NCBI GenBank assembly: GCA_963823495.1
Contig: CAWGLV010000001.1
Location: forward strand, 1,736,001-1,800,000
Length of the DNA stretch: 64,000 bases
Reading direction: 5' to 3'
From: DATDAH01 sp963823495
Lineage (GTDB): Bacteria > Actinomycetota > Acidimicrobiia > Acidimicrobiales > DATDAH01
Made by a program: the position numbers and the translations under genes. Below are positions 17,426-26,090 of this stretch, in pieces. The notes beneath the pieces were generated by a model. The model was given only the letters and a program-made list of their open reading frames with translations. It had not been told where the DNA came from and ran no database searches. Position 1 is the stretch's first letter. Each line of letters starts with the position of its first letter.

Positions 17426-18592
17426 ATGCCCACTGATCCGGCTCTCGCCGAGGAACTCGTCGCCACTGTCCGCCGTTGGGTGGCCAAGGACGTCATCCCC
17501 CACGCGTCGGAGCTCGAGCACGCCGACGAGTTCCCCGAGGCCATGGTCCGCCAGATGCGGGACTTCGGCCTGTTCGGGGCCACGGTCCCCGAGGAGCACG
17601 GCGGTCTCGACCTCGACGTCCTCACCTACGCCCGCCTCGTGGAGGAGTTGGCCTACGGCTGGATGTCGCTGTCCGGGATCCTCAACACCCACACGATCGT
17701 GGTCAACCTGGTCAAGCGCTTCGGGACCGACGAGCAGCGGGCGCAGTGGTTGCCCGGAATGGCCACGGGGGAGATCCGCGGCGCCTTCTCGCTGTCCGAG
17801 CCCGACTCGGGAAGTGACGCCCAGGCCCTGCGCACCAAGGCCGTGCCCGATGGCGACGAGTACGTCGTGGACGGCACCAAGATGTGGGTGACGAACGGGG
17901 AACGCGCCCAGGTCGTGGCTCTGGCGGCCCGCACACCCGAAGGCATCACCTGCTTCATCATCGGCAAGGAACCCGGGCCGCGCTTCGAGGGCATCTCGGT
18001 CAGCCGCAAGATCGACAAGCTCGGCTACAAGGGCCTCGAGACGGTCGAGATGGCCTACGAAGGCCATCGGGTCCCGGCCGACACCGTGCTCGGTGGTCCC
18101 GACAACCTGGGCAAGGGGATGCACCAGATCCTCAGCTCCCTCGAGCTGGGACGCATCAACATCGCGGCGCGCGCCGTCGGGGTCGCCCGGGCGGCCTTCG
18201 ACGCCGCCCTGGCCTACGCCCAGCAGCGGGAGACCTTCGGGGTGCCCATCGCCAAGCACCAGGCCATCCAGTTCAAGCTGGCGGACATGGCCACCAAGCT
18301 CAAGGCCTCACAGTTGCTGGTGCGTGACGCGGCGGAGATCCTGGAGTCCGGGGTCCGAGCCGACGTCGAGGCGGGCATGGCCAAGCTGTTCTGCTCGGAG
18401 GCGGCGCTCGAGATCGCCACCGAGTGCATGCGCATCCACGGCGGCATGGGCTACACGGCCGAACTGCCCGTCGAGCGCTACTACCGCGATGCCCCGCTGA
18501 TGATCATCGGCGAGGGCACGAGCGAGATCCAGAGGGTGGTGATCGCGCGCGGGCTGCTCCGCCGGGCCGAGGCCGGCGAGTCGGTCCTCTGA
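17426..18592 (+). CDS. Acyl-CoA dehydrogenase
   Basis: 388 residues, standard single-unit length. Signatures: FSLSEPDSGSDAQ (flavin/substrate contact, ~125), MWVTNGERA, YAQQRETFGVPIAKHQAIQFKLADM (~255), MRIHGGMGYTAELPVERYYRD and IGEGTSEIQR near the C-terminus, which contains the flavin ADP-binding Gln region. It introduces the 2,3-double bond in an acyl-CoA with an electron-transfer flavoprotein as acceptor. Start fixed by TATTCT 6 bases upstream. The ion-channel gene begins at its stop codon. Confidence 0.93.
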   Translation: MPTDPALAEELVATVRRWVAKDVIPHASELEHADEFPEAMVRQMRDFGLFGATVPEEHGGLDLDVLTYARLVEELAYGWMSLSGILNTHTIVVNLVKRFGTDEQRAQWLPGMATGEIRGAFSLSEPDSGSDAQALRTKAVPDGDEYVVDGTKMWVTNGERAQVVALAARTPEGITCFIIGKEPGPRFEGISVSRKIDKLGYKGLETVEMAYEGHRVPADTVLGGPDNLGKGMHQILSSLELGRINIAARAVGVARAAFDAALAYAQQRETFGVPIAKHQAIQFKLADMATKLKASQLLVRDAAEILESGVRADVEAGMAKLFCSEAALEIATECMRIHGGMGYTAELPVERYYRDAPLMIIGEGTSEIQRVVIARGLLRRAEAGESVL

Positions 18593-20442
18593 TGCGCGCC
18601 GCCGTGGCGCGGCTCCGCTACCGGTTCGACAACGCGATCTCCCGGGGCACCCTGCCGGTCATCGCCTGGTTGGCCACGGCGGTGCTGGCCGTCATCGTCC
18701 TCGGCGCCCTCCTGCTCACGGTGTTCCGGGCCGACATCTCCGATGAGCGCGACCCGGGCTTCTTCGAGTCCCTGTGGCAGACGATGGTCCGGGTCCTGGA
18801 CGGTGGCACCTTCGTCGGCGACGCCGGGTGGGGCCTGCGCCTGCTGACGTTCCTCGTCACCCTCTTCGGCATCACCGTCGCCGCCCTACTCATCGGCCTC
18901 ATCGCCACGGCCATCGGCGAGAAGGTCGAGGACCTGCGTCGGGGCCGTAGCCCGGTGATCGAGACCGATCACACCCTGGTGTTGGGGTGGTCGCCCCGGA
19001 TCTTCACCGTCGTCTCGGAGATCATCACCGCCGACGAGAGTCGAGGCGACTCCGCCATCGTGGTCCTGGCCGACGGCGACAAGCAGGCGATGGAGAACGA
19101 GCTCGGCCAGCGCGTCCCCGACGCGGGCTCGACCCGGCTCGTGGTGCGTTCGGGGGACCCGTCGAGCCTGGCGGATCTCGATCGGGTCGGCATCGAGGGC
19201 GTCCGGTCGGTGATCGTCCTGGGTGGCATCGAGGCCGACGGTGATGCGCACGTGGTCAAGACCGTCCTGGCCGTGCTCATCCGTCTCGGCGAGCGGAGCG
19301 TGCCCGTCGTGGCCGAGATCTCCGACGCCGAGACCGGCCGGGCCCTCCGCGATGCCGGCCCGGGGTGCGTGCTGGTGGTCCGAGCCGCCGAGATCATCGC
19401 CCGGGTGACGGCCCAGGCCTGTCGCCAGTCGGGGCTCTCGGCGGTGTGGCAGGACCTGCTGGACTTCGCCGGCGACGAGATCTACTTCCACCCGGCCGAC
19501 GACCTCGTCGGGCACACCTTCGGCGAGGCCCAACTGGGCTTCGAGCACGCCGCGGTGCTGGGCCGTCGGTCGGCGGACGGGACCGTCACGGTCGGTCCGC
19601 CGCCCGGGACCCGGTTCGTCGCCGGCGACGAGGTCATCGTCCTCGCCGAGGACGACGATGCGGTGGCCTTCACCGGTTTCGTCGAGGCGCCGCCGCCGGG
19701 AACGGCCGCAGAGGCCGACGACGACCGGGGGACCGAGGACCTCCTGGTCATCGGCTGGAACCCGATGGCCCCGATGATCATGGAGGAGCTCGACCGGTTC
19801 GTGGCGGCGGGCTCCTCCGTGGACGTCTTGGTCGACGGTGATCTGACGGTCCTCGATCGCGTCGAGGGCGCCGACCTCGAGAACCTCGCTCTGACCGTGC
19901 TGCCCGCCGAGCGGGCGAGCCTGGACTGCCTGGCCCAGCAGGTCCACGTCCGGGAGTACGACGCCGTGCTCATCCTCGGGTATCGCTCACTGGGCTCGGC
20001 GGCGGCGGCCGACGCTCGGACGCTGCTCAGCCTGCTCCTCGTCCAGCAGGCCTCGCGGCGACCGCTGCGGGTCGTCACCGAGCTGCTGGACTCCGCCGAC
20101 ATCGACCTGGCGATGGCCTCCGGCGGCGACGACTACGTGGTCAGCGACGCCCTGTCGGGCTACCTCATGGCCCAGCTGGCCGAGAACCCCGGTTTGAGTC
20201 AGGTCTTCGACGCCCTCTTCGCCGGCACCGACGTCCTGCTCCGGCTGGCCCCGGCGGGGGCCTACGGAACGGGATCAACCAGCTTCGCCGCGCTCGTTGC
20301 TGCGGCCCGAGCCCGGGGCGAGGTGGCGTTGGGCTACGTCATGGCCGAGGGCACGCAGGTGGTGCTCAACCCGATGAAGTCCGAGCCGGTCGAGCTCACC
20401 GCCGCCGACCGGGTGGTGGTGATCAGCGGGCGGGCGGGATGA
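18592..20442 (+). CDS. CASTOR/POLLUX-like ion channel with two RCK domains
   Basis: 616 residues. Membrane part: helix at ~22-45, a pore-like re-entrant region FFESLWQTMVRVLDGG (~58-75) and helix ~85-108, i.e. a two-TM K+-channel-type pore. Cytoplasmic part: two RCK/TrkA-N-like Rossmann domains beginning DHTLVLGWSPRIF (~122) and LLVIGWNPMAPMI (~382). The GW(S/N)P pattern is typical of plant CASTOR/POLLUX nuclear channels and bacterial homologues. Probably gates K+ or Ca2+ in response to a ligand. ATG overlaps the preceding TGA. Confidence 0.85.
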   Translation: MRAAVARLRYRFDNAISRGTLPVIAWLATAVLAVIVLGALLLTVFRADISDERDPGFFESLWQTMVRVLDGGTFVGDAGWGLRLLTFLVTLFGITVAALLIGLIATAIGEKVEDLRRGRSPVIETDHTLVLGWSPRIFTVVSEIITADESRGDSAIVVLADGDKQAMENELGQRVPDAGSTRLVVRSGDPSSLADLDRVGIEGVRSVIVLGGIEADGDAHVVKTVLAVLIRLGERSVPVVAEISDAETGRALRDAGPGCVLVVRAAEIIARVTAQACRQSGLSAVWQDLLDFAGDEIYFHPADDLVGHTFGEAQLGFEHAAVLGRRSADGTVTVGPPPGTRFVAGDEVIVLAEDDDAVAFTGFVEAPPPGTAAEADDDRGTEDLLVIGWNPMAPMIMEELDRFVAAGSSVDVLVDGDLTVLDRVEGADLENLALTVLPAERASLDCLAQQVHVREYDAVLILGYRSLGSAAAADARTLLSLLLVQQASRRPLRVVTELLDSADIDLAMASGGDDYVVSDALSGYLMAQLAENPGLSQVFDALFAGTDVLLRLAPAGAYGTGSTSFAALVAAARARGEVALGYVMAEGTQVVLNPMKSEPVELTAADRVVVISGRAG

Positions 20443-21058
20443 GCACGGTGTCGATCACGTGGATGATGCCGTTGGAGGCGACGACATCGGTGGCGGTGAC
20501 CGTGGCGTCGTTGACCATGACGGTGTCGCCGTCGACGGAGATCTGCACATCGGCGCCGTTGAGGGTGGCCACGGCCTGACCGTCGAGATCGACGACATCG
20601 GCGGCGGGCACCTCGCCGTCGATGGCGTGGTAGGTGAGGATCGCCGTGAGGGTCTCGGTGTCGGCGAGCAGCTCCTCGGCGGTGAGCCCGAGGTCGGCGA
20701 GTGCCGCCTCGAAGGCGGCGTCGGTCGGGGCGAAGACGGTGAAGGGGCCGTCGCCCTGGAGGGTCTCGGTCAGCCCGGCCGCATCGATTGCGGCCACGAG
20801 CGTGGTGAAGTCCCCGGCGGCCTCGGCCGTGGCGACGATGTCGGCGACGGCTGCGGTCGTGGCGGTCGCCGGGACCTCGGTGGTCGGCGGCACCGTGGGC
20901 ACGCTGACCTCGTCCGGGCTCTCGCCGCTGATCGACGGCGTCTCGGGCGTGTTGTCGCTGCAGGCCGTGAGGCCCCCTCCGGTCAGGGCCAGGAGGGCGA
21001 CCAGGGTGCCCAGCACCCGTCGGACGGGGCGCGAAGTGGTGCGAACATCGGATTCCAC
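20423..21058 (-). CDS. Fasciclin-domain lipoprotein
   Basis: 211 residues. Twin-Arg-containing positive start, hydrophobic helix and lipobox GLTAC (Cys ~33). A spacer of Pro/Thr leads to one fasciclin (FAS1) domain: DFTTLVAAIDAAGL, GPFTVFAPTDAAFEAAL, TYHAIDGEV, and the terminal ASNGIIHVIDTVLIPP. FAS1 lipoproteins (like mycobacterial MPT70/83) mediate adhesion or ligand binding at the surface. Converges with the channel gene with a 20-base overlap. GTG start; upstream TAGTTC is an imperfect -10. Confidence 0.9.
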   Translation of the reverse strand: MESDVRTTSRPVRRVLGTLVALLALTGGGLTACSDNTPETPSISGESPDEVSVPTVPPTTEVPATATTAAVADIVATAEAAGDFTTLVAAIDAAGLTETLQGDGPFTVFAPTDAAFEAALADLGLTAEELLADTETLTAILTYHAIDGEVPAADVVDLDGQAVATLNGADVQISVDGDTVMVNDATVTATDVVASNGIIHVIDTVLIPPAR

Positions 21059-21105
21059 GCCAGTGGAACTACCACTTCTGGTGGGGGTGACGCCAGACTG
21101 GGGCC

Positions 21106-22386
21106 GTGCCCTGGTTGTTCCTCATCGCCGCCACCATCGGTCTGCTGTTCACCCTCAACGCCTTCCGGCCGGTCCGACACAACCGTTGGTTCTTCGGCCA
21201 GAGCTTCTTCGCGGCCTGGCTGACCACCGAGCTGGCGGGCCACCACCTCTTCTGGCAGGCGGTGCTCACCGTGTTCTGGATCGCCGTCGGCGGTCTCGAG
21301 TCCTGGCCCGGCTGGGTGGCCCTCGGTCTCACCTTCGTGTCGTGGATCGGCCTGATGATCCTCCTCGGCCAGGGATACCGGGCTGTGCGGCAGTTGCAGG
21401 ACGCTCTGGGTGACCTGTTGCCGGTCGGGCCCGCGCCGAGCGTGCCGTGGAACCAGGTGGTGCTTCCTGTGCGGAAGCGGCGCAAGGGCGTCAAGCGGGA
21501 GCGCAACGTCGAGTTCGCCCGCGCCGGCGGACGGGTCCTGAGGCTGGACGTGTACCGGCCAGAGGCCCCGGCGAGCGGCCGGCGCCCTGCGATCCTCCAG
21601 GTGCACGGCGGCGCCTGGGTCATCGGGGACAAGCGGGAGCAGGGCATTCCGCTGCTCGGGCACCTGGCGGCCAACGGCTGGGTCGGGTTCAACGCCAACT
21701 ACCGGCTGAGCCCGGCAGCCACGTGGCCCGACCACCTCGTCGATCTCAAGCGCGCGGTGGCCTGGATCCGCGAGCATGCCGACGAGTACGACGTGGATCC
21801 GGACTTCATCGCAGTGACCGGTGGGTCCGCCGGTGGGCACCTCACCTCGTTGCTGGCCCTCACCGCGGGTGATCCCACCTACCAGCCCGGCTTCGAGGAG
21901 GCCGACACCTCGTTCCAGGCCGCCGTGCCGTTCTACGGCGTCTACGACTGGACGAACCGGCTGGGGATGTCCCATCCCGACATGCTGCGGCTGTTCCTGG
22001 AGCCGTGGGTGATGAAGGCCTTCTACGCGGACGAGCCCGAGAAGTTCCACGCCGCCTCGCCCGTGGACCGGGTCAACGCCGCCGCCCCGCCGTTCTTCGT
22101 GCTCCACGGCGACAAGGACACCCTGGCCCCGGTCGAGGACGCCCGTCACTTCGTCGAACGCCTGCGGGCGGTCAGCCCCGAGCCGGTGATGTACGCCGAG
22201 TTGCTCGGTGCCCACCACGCCTTCGACCTCTTCGTCTCGACCCGGGCCAAGCCGGTCATCGAGTCCGTCGAGCGCTTCCTCGCCGCCGTCCATGCCCGAG
22301 CCGGGGGCGTCGGTGCGGCCGTGCCCGAAGCCGACATCGCGACCAGTGGTGTGGGTGACGAGTCCGTCGAGGTCCTGAAGAGCTGA
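21106..22386 (+). CDS. Membrane-anchored alpha/beta-hydrolase (HSL-type esterase)
   Basis: 426 residues. N-terminal ~115 residues contain three to four hydrophobic segments (start WLFLIAATIGLLF, then HLFWQAVLTVFWIAV and WVALGLTFVSWIGLMILL). The catalytic domain has the HGGAW oxyanion motif (~170), GGSAGGH nucleophile elbow (Ser ~243), an acid in HGDKDTLAPVED (~343) and His in LGAHHAFD (~368). Similar proteins hydrolyse acyl esters; the membrane anchor resembles mycobacterial LipY-like/LipC esterases. GTG start at 21106 gives a clean hydrophobic N-terminus. Confidence 0.88.
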   Translation: MPWLFLIAATIGLLFTLNAFRPVRHNRWFFGQSFFAAWLTTELAGHHLFWQAVLTVFWIAVGGLESWPGWVALGLTFVSWIGLMILLGQGYRAVRQLQDALGDLLPVGPAPSVPWNQVVLPVRKRRKGVKRERNVEFARAGGRVLRLDVYRPEAPASGRRPAILQVHGGAWVIGDKREQGIPLLGHLAANGWVGFNANYRLSPAATWPDHLVDLKRAVAWIREHADEYDVDPDFIAVTGGSAGGHLTSLLALTAGDPTYQPGFEEADTSFQAAVPFYGVYDWTNRLGMSHPDMLRLFLEPWVMKAFYADEPEKFHAASPVDRVNAAAPPFFVLHGDKDTLAPVEDARHFVERLRAVSPEPVMYAELLGAHHAFDLFVSTRAKPVIESVERFLAAVHARAGGVGAAVPEADIATSGVGDESVEVLKS

Positions 22387-22426
22387 CCCGTGCTCAACCC
22401 CGGGCTCCCGTGACCGACGGGAACCC

Positions 22427-22678
22427 ATGGTGCTCATGCTGGGAATCGCGATCGGAGTCCTCGTGGTGGGCGCGGCCGCCGGCGCCCGTCACCGGGCCCG
22501 CTCCCGATGGGTGAGCCCGTACACCGACCTGGCGACGGCCATGCGATCGGTCACCCGGACCGAGCCGAGCGACTTCCGGCCGACCTCGGGCCTGCTCGCC
22601 CTGCACCCGGCTCCGAGGCCGCGCCGGGCCGAGCTGGTCGATCTCAGCGAGGCCCGCTCCCTGCGCGCCGTGGGCTGA
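22427..22678 (+). CDS. Small membrane-anchored protein, unknown
   Basis: 83 residues: an N-terminal hydrophobic helix (residues 1-19), an Arg-rich boundary (ARHRARSRW), and a ~55-residue cytoplasmic tail with Pro/Arg-rich and helical parts. No family recognised. Codon use fits its neighbours (G/C third positions). It could be a real small protein or a fortuitous frame. Confidence 0.5.
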   Translation: MVLMLGIAIGVLVVGAAAGARHRARSRWVSPYTDLATAMRSVTRTEPSDFRPTSGLLALHPAPRPRRAELVDLSEARSLRAVG

Positions 22679-22711
22679 CGGAACGGCCCGCCGAACCCGG
22701 CTGGCTCCGAC

Positions 22712-22725
22712 TGGAACGCGTTCTA
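22712..22725. promoter_or_regulatory. Palindromic operator matching TNNAACNNGTTNNA (KstR-like)
   Basis: The 14-mer TGGAACGCGTTCTA fits the TetR-family KstR consensus known from actinobacterial sterol/lipid catabolism; the inner GAACGCGTTC is a perfect palindrome. It ends 1 base before the -10-like TAACCT at 22727, a position suiting a repressor of the alcohol dehydrogenase gene. Confidence 0.45.
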
Positions 22726-22726
22726 C

Positions 22727-22732
22727 TAACCT
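22727..22732 (+). promoter_or_regulatory. -10 box (TAACCT) of alcohol dehydrogenase gene
   Basis: Lies 55 bases before ATG 22788. This transcript has a leader of about 48 bases and an AGGGAGATC Shine-Dalgarno, unlike the leaderless majority. Confidence 0.45.
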
Positions 22733-22787
22733 CAGGTCTCCTGCTCGGGCGCGACGGCCCGGTCCTCAGAACCCAGGGAGATCAAGC

Positions 22788-23867
22788 ATGCGCGGTGCGC
22801 TCTTGCGCAACACCGGTGACGACAGCCTCGAGGTCGTCGAGGACCTCGAGATCGGGGATCCCGGGCCCGGTCAGGTGAAGGTGAAGATCGAGGCCACCGG
22901 GGTCTGCCACTCGGACCTCTCGGTCAAGAACGGCACCATCCCCCAACCCCCACCGGTGATCCTCGGCCACGAGGGAGCGGGCATCGTCACGGCCGTGGGC
23001 GAGGGCGTCCCCGGACTGGCCGAGGGCGACCACGTGATCATCGCCTGGTCGCCGCCGTGCGGCCTCTGCGTCGACTGCGTCGACCGCAAGTCCCCGCACC
23101 TGTGTCAGGCCTTCCTCATGAACATGGCCGTCCCGAAGTACACCCTCGACGGTGAGGACATCTACGGCATGGCCGGGGCCGGCACCTGGGCCGAGGAGAC
23201 GATCATGCCCTGGCAGGGCGCCATCAAGATCGACGAGGACGTGCCCTTCGACGTGGCCTCGCTCATCGGCTGTGCGGTGATGACCGGGGTCGGGGCCGCC
23301 ATCAACACCGCCAAGGTCGTCCCCGGTTCCTCCGTCGTGGTCTTCGGCTGCGGCGGCGTGGGCATCAGCGTGATCCAGGGTGCACGGGTGTGCGGCGCCA
23401 GCGAGATCGTCGCGGTGGACCTCGTGGACGACAAGTTGGACACGGCGAAGAGGTTCGGGGCGACCCATGCGGTGAAGCCCGACGACCTCGCCGCCCTGCA
23501 GGGCGAGCTCACCGGCGGCGCCGGCTTCGACTACGCCTTCGAGGCCATCGGCAGCCCGGTCACCATGCGGTCGGCCTATGACGCCATCCGCCGCGGCGGG
23601 ATGGCCGTCATCGTCGGTGTCGGCCGGGCCGAGCAGACCTTCGAGCTGAGCGCCTTCGAGATGTTCTACAGCGAGAAGACCCTGGTGGGGTCCTACTACG
23701 GCTCCACCGACGTGCGCTCGGACTTCGCCCGCATCATCCGCCTGTGGCGGGCCGGCAAGCTCGACCTCGAGGCCATGGTCACCCGCACGATCGCCCTCGA
23801 CGACATCAACGACGCCCTCGGCGCGATGGAGCGGGGCGAGGTCGTCCGCCAGGTCATCACGCTCTGA
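22788..23867 (+). CDS. Zinc-dependent alcohol dehydrogenase (NAD-type MDR)
   Basis: 359 residues. Catalytic zinc site GVCHSD (Cys ~37) and GHEGAG; structural zinc loop CGLCVDCVDRKSPHLC with all four Cys (~88-103); Rossmann motif GCGGVGISVIQGA (~187) and DLVDDKL, whose Asp suggests NAD. Long-chain zinc alcohol dehydrogenase of the type oxidising primary alcohols or using mycothiol/mycofactocin-like systems. A KstR-like palindrome and strong Shine-Dalgarno lie upstream. It is 20 kb from the BMC locus and has no targeting peptide, so it is unlikely to be BMC cargo. Confidence 0.93.
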   Translation: MRGALLRNTGDDSLEVVEDLEIGDPGPGQVKVKIEATGVCHSDLSVKNGTIPQPPPVILGHEGAGIVTAVGEGVPGLAEGDHVIIAWSPPCGLCVDCVDRKSPHLCQAFLMNMAVPKYTLDGEDIYGMAGAGTWAEETIMPWQGAIKIDEDVPFDVASLIGCAVMTGVGAAINTAKVVPGSSVVVFGCGGVGISVIQGARVCGASEIVAVDLVDDKLDTAKRFGATHAVKPDDLAALQGELTGGAGFDYAFEAIGSPVTMRSAYDAIRRGGMAVIVGVGRAEQTFELSAFEMFYSEKTLVGSYYGSTDVRSDFARIIRLWRAGKLDLEAMVTRTIALDDINDALGAMERGEVVRQVITL

Positions 23868-23878
23868 TCGGTCGATCC

Positions 23879-24643
23879 GTGACGCGACTCATCGGGTTCC
23901 TCGCCGTGGCCGTCGTCGCTCTTGGCGCGTGCGGGGGCGACGACGGGAGCGAGGCGGGCTCGGTTGCCGACACCGGTGATGCCGAGGCCTTCTGCGAGCG
24001 TCTGGTCGAGCTCGACGACGCCGAGGGGCTGGACCTCGAGGCCGACGCGGCCCTCGCCGCCTTCGACGAGCTCGTCGACCTCGCCCCCGAGGAGATCGAC
24101 AGCGACCTCCGCCGTGTCCAGCGGGCGCTCGAACAGCTGAGCGAGTTGGACGAGAGCGACCCCGATGCCTTCGGTGCCGCCTTCGAGATCGTCCTCGACC
24201 CCGCGTTGAGCAGTTCGATCGAGGACTTCACCCAGTACGCCGAGGACGAGTGCGGTGTGGAGGTGGAGGGGGGCGACGGGTTCGGGGACCTCAGCGCTGA
24301 TCTCAGCGGCGACTTCTCCACCGACCTCTCCAGCGACGGGGCCGATGGCGAGGACGACGAGCCGTCGCCGTCCCGGGCCCTCAGATCCTTCCTGGACGAG
24401 GAGTACCCCGACTACGCCGATCTGGCCTCCGGGATCAGTTCGGTCTCGATCGGTGGCGGTGACGTGCAGCTGACCCTGCTCCTCGACGAGTCCGTCGACA
24501 GCGACACCGCGGTGGCCATCTGCGAGGCGACGCTGGAGTTCGCCGACGGCGCCGAGATCCTCCAGATCGAGGTCGAGGTCCAGGACCCCGACAACGCCGC
24601 TTTGTCGACAGGTGATCTCGTCGACGGTTGCCAGGCGGCATGA
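23879..24643 (+). CDS. Acidic lipoprotein, unknown
   Basis: About 254 residues. Signal peptide with lipobox VVALGAC (Cys ~18). Two paralogous-looking parts: a helical domain with paired Cys (AFCERL and DECGVE), then a low-complexity Asp/Ser/Gly linker (~130-165), then a beta-alpha-beta domain with AICEATLEFAD and DGCQAA. The last domain resembles small BON-like or SecD-type folds seen in actinobacterial lipoproteins. Very acidic. GTG start 9 bases after the alcohol dehydrogenase stop. Confidence 0.7.
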   Translation: MTRLIGFLAVAVVALGACGGDDGSEAGSVADTGDAEAFCERLVELDDAEGLDLEADAALAAFDELVDLAPEEIDSDLRRVQRALEQLSELDESDPDAFGAAFEIVLDPALSSSIEDFTQYAEDECGVEVEGGDGFGDLSADLSGDFSTDLSSDGADGEDDEPSPSRALRSFLDEEYPDYADLASGISSVSIGGGDVQLTLLLDESVDSDTAVAICEATLEFADGAEILQIEVEVQDPDNAALSTGDLVDGCQAA

Positions 24644-24674
24644 TGTGTCCCCCGACGTCTCCGAGGAGCTGAGC

Positions 24675-24869
24675 ATGCGCATCGTGGTCGACTACGACCT
24701 GTGTGAGAGCAACGCCATCTGCATGGGCATCGCCCCCGAGGTCTTCGAGGTGCGCGACGACGACTTCCTCTACCTGCTGACCGAGACCCCCGGCGAGGAG
24801 TTGCGGGCCAAGGTCGACGAGGCCGTCCGCCGCTGCCCGAAGCAGGCCATCAGCATCGCTGAGGGCTGA
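24675..24869 (+). CDS. 3Fe-4S ferredoxin
   Basis: 64 residues. DYDLCESNAICMGIAPEVF near the N-terminus and RRCPKQAIS near the end give the three-Cys cluster pattern of P450-type ferredoxins. ATG 24675 has GAGGAGCTGAG upstream. It is followed in the same frame by the reductase at 24879 separated by one TGA, so the two form an electron-transfer pair; the 2121 ferredoxin is a second copy of this class. Confidence 0.9.
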   Translation: MRIVVDYDLCESNAICMGIAPEVFEVRDDDFLYLLTETPGEELRAKVDEAVRRCPKQAISIAEG

Positions 24870-24878
24870 GGTCCGGCG

Positions 24879-26090
24879 CTGGACACCGTCGCCGTCGTCG
24901 GCGGCTCGTTGGCCGGCCTCCGGGCCGCCGAGACGCTGCGGGAAGAGGGCTACGACGGGACCGTGGTCGTCGTCGAGGCCGAACCGGGCCGGGCCTATGA
25001 CCGCCCGCCGCTGTCCAAGCAGGTCCTGGCGGGCACCTGGGAGCCGGGCGACGCCCGTCTGCCGGTCGACGTGGACACCCTCGAGGTGGACTGGGAGCGG
25101 GGCCGGCGAGCGACGGGCCTGGACCTCTCCGGCGGTCGCCTGAGCCTCGACGACGGTCGGCGCATCGCCTTCGACGGCCTGGTGATCGCGACGGGAGCAA
25201 CCGCCCGTCGACTTCCCGGCGGGGAGGCAATGGCCGGGGTCCACGTCCTGCGCACGATGGAGGACTGCCTCGCCATCCGGGCCGACCTGGAGGCCTCGCC
25301 CGGTCGGGTGGTCGTGGTCGGTGCGGGGTTCATCGGTTCGGAGGTGGCTGCCACCTGTCGCCAGGCCGGCCATGAGGTGACCGTCGTCGAGGCATTGGCC
25401 GTGCCCATGGAGCGCATCCTCGGCGCCGATCTGGGGTCACTCACCGCCGACCTGCATCGGGAGCACGGCGTGCGGGTCCGGCTCGGGGTCGGCGTCGAGG
25501 CCCTCGAGGGCGGGGATCGGGTCGAGCGGGTGCGCCTGAGCGACGGCTCGGTCATCGACGCCGATGTCGTCGTGGTCGGCATCGGTGTCACACCGTCGAC
25601 GGGCTGGCTGGAGGGTTCGGGCCTGGCCCTGGACAACGGCGTGGTCTGCGACGAGACCCTGCTGGCCGCCCCGGGCGTCGTCGCCGCCGGGGACATCGCC
25701 CGGTGGCCCAACGCCCGCTTCGGTGAGGTCATGCGGGTCGAGCACTGGGAGAACGCCCTGGAGCAGGGCGCGGCCGCTGCCCGCCGTCTCCTCGCCGGTG
25801 ACGGTCCCGGGGAGCGCTTCGAGCCGGTGCCGTGGTTCTGGTCCGACGTGTACGACCACAAGATCCAGTTGGCCGGCCGTTCCGGGCCCGACGACACGGT
25901 TCGCATCGTCCACGGCCGCGTCGAGGAGCGTCGGTTCGTCGCCCTGTTCGGACGGGGGGGAAGGGTCGTCGGCGTGCTCGGCGTGAACCGTCCCCGTCAC
26001 GTCATGGTGTGGCGGCGGCGCATCCTCGACGCCATCACCTGGGAGGACGGCTTGACCATGGCGGCCGACGAGGAGGCGGCGGCCGGGTGA
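24879..26090 (+). CDS. FAD-dependent ferredoxin reductase (CTG start)
   Basis: About 403 residues. FAD Rossmann motif VAVVGGSLAGLRAAE begins at residue 4, a second dinucleotide motif VVVVGAGFIGSEVAA (~142) binds NAD(P)H, and GVVAAGDIARW (~267) is the FAD-contacting GD box. Rhodocoxin/putidaredoxin-reductase type. The frame upstream holds no ATG, GTG or TTG before the FAD motif; a CTG at 24879 with GAGGT 6 bases upstream is the only well-placed start. It would pass electrons from NAD(P)H to the adjacent ferredoxin. Confidence 0.88.
   Translation: MDTVAVVGGSLAGLRAAETLREEGYDGTVVVVEAEPGRAYDRPPLSKQVLAGTWEPGDARLPVDVDTLEVDWERGRRATGLDLSGGRLSLDDGRRIAFDGLVIATGATARRLPGGEAMAGVHVLRTMEDCLAIRADLEASPGRVVVVGAGFIGSEVAATCRQAGHEVTVVEALAVPMERILGADLGSLTADLHREHGVRVRLGVGVEALEGGDRVERVRLSDGSVIDADVVVVGIGVTPSTGWLEGSGLALDNGVVCDETLLAAPGVVAAGDIARWPNARFGEVMRVEHWENALEQGAAAARRLLAGDGPGERFEPVPWFWSDVYDHKIQLAGRSGPDDTVRIVHGRVEERRFVALFGRGGRVVGVLGVNRPRHVMVWRRRILDAITWEDGLTMAADEEAAAG

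Noticed and set aside
22788..23867. Alcohol dehydrogenase as microcompartment cargo
   Set aside because: No N-terminal or C-terminal targeting helix, 19 kb away, with its own KstR-like operator and lipid-gene context.
24675..26090. Natural ferredoxin-reductase fusion by TGA readthrough
   Set aside because: A well-spaced Shine-Dalgarno before CTG 24879 explains separate translation more simply; kept only as a test in findings.
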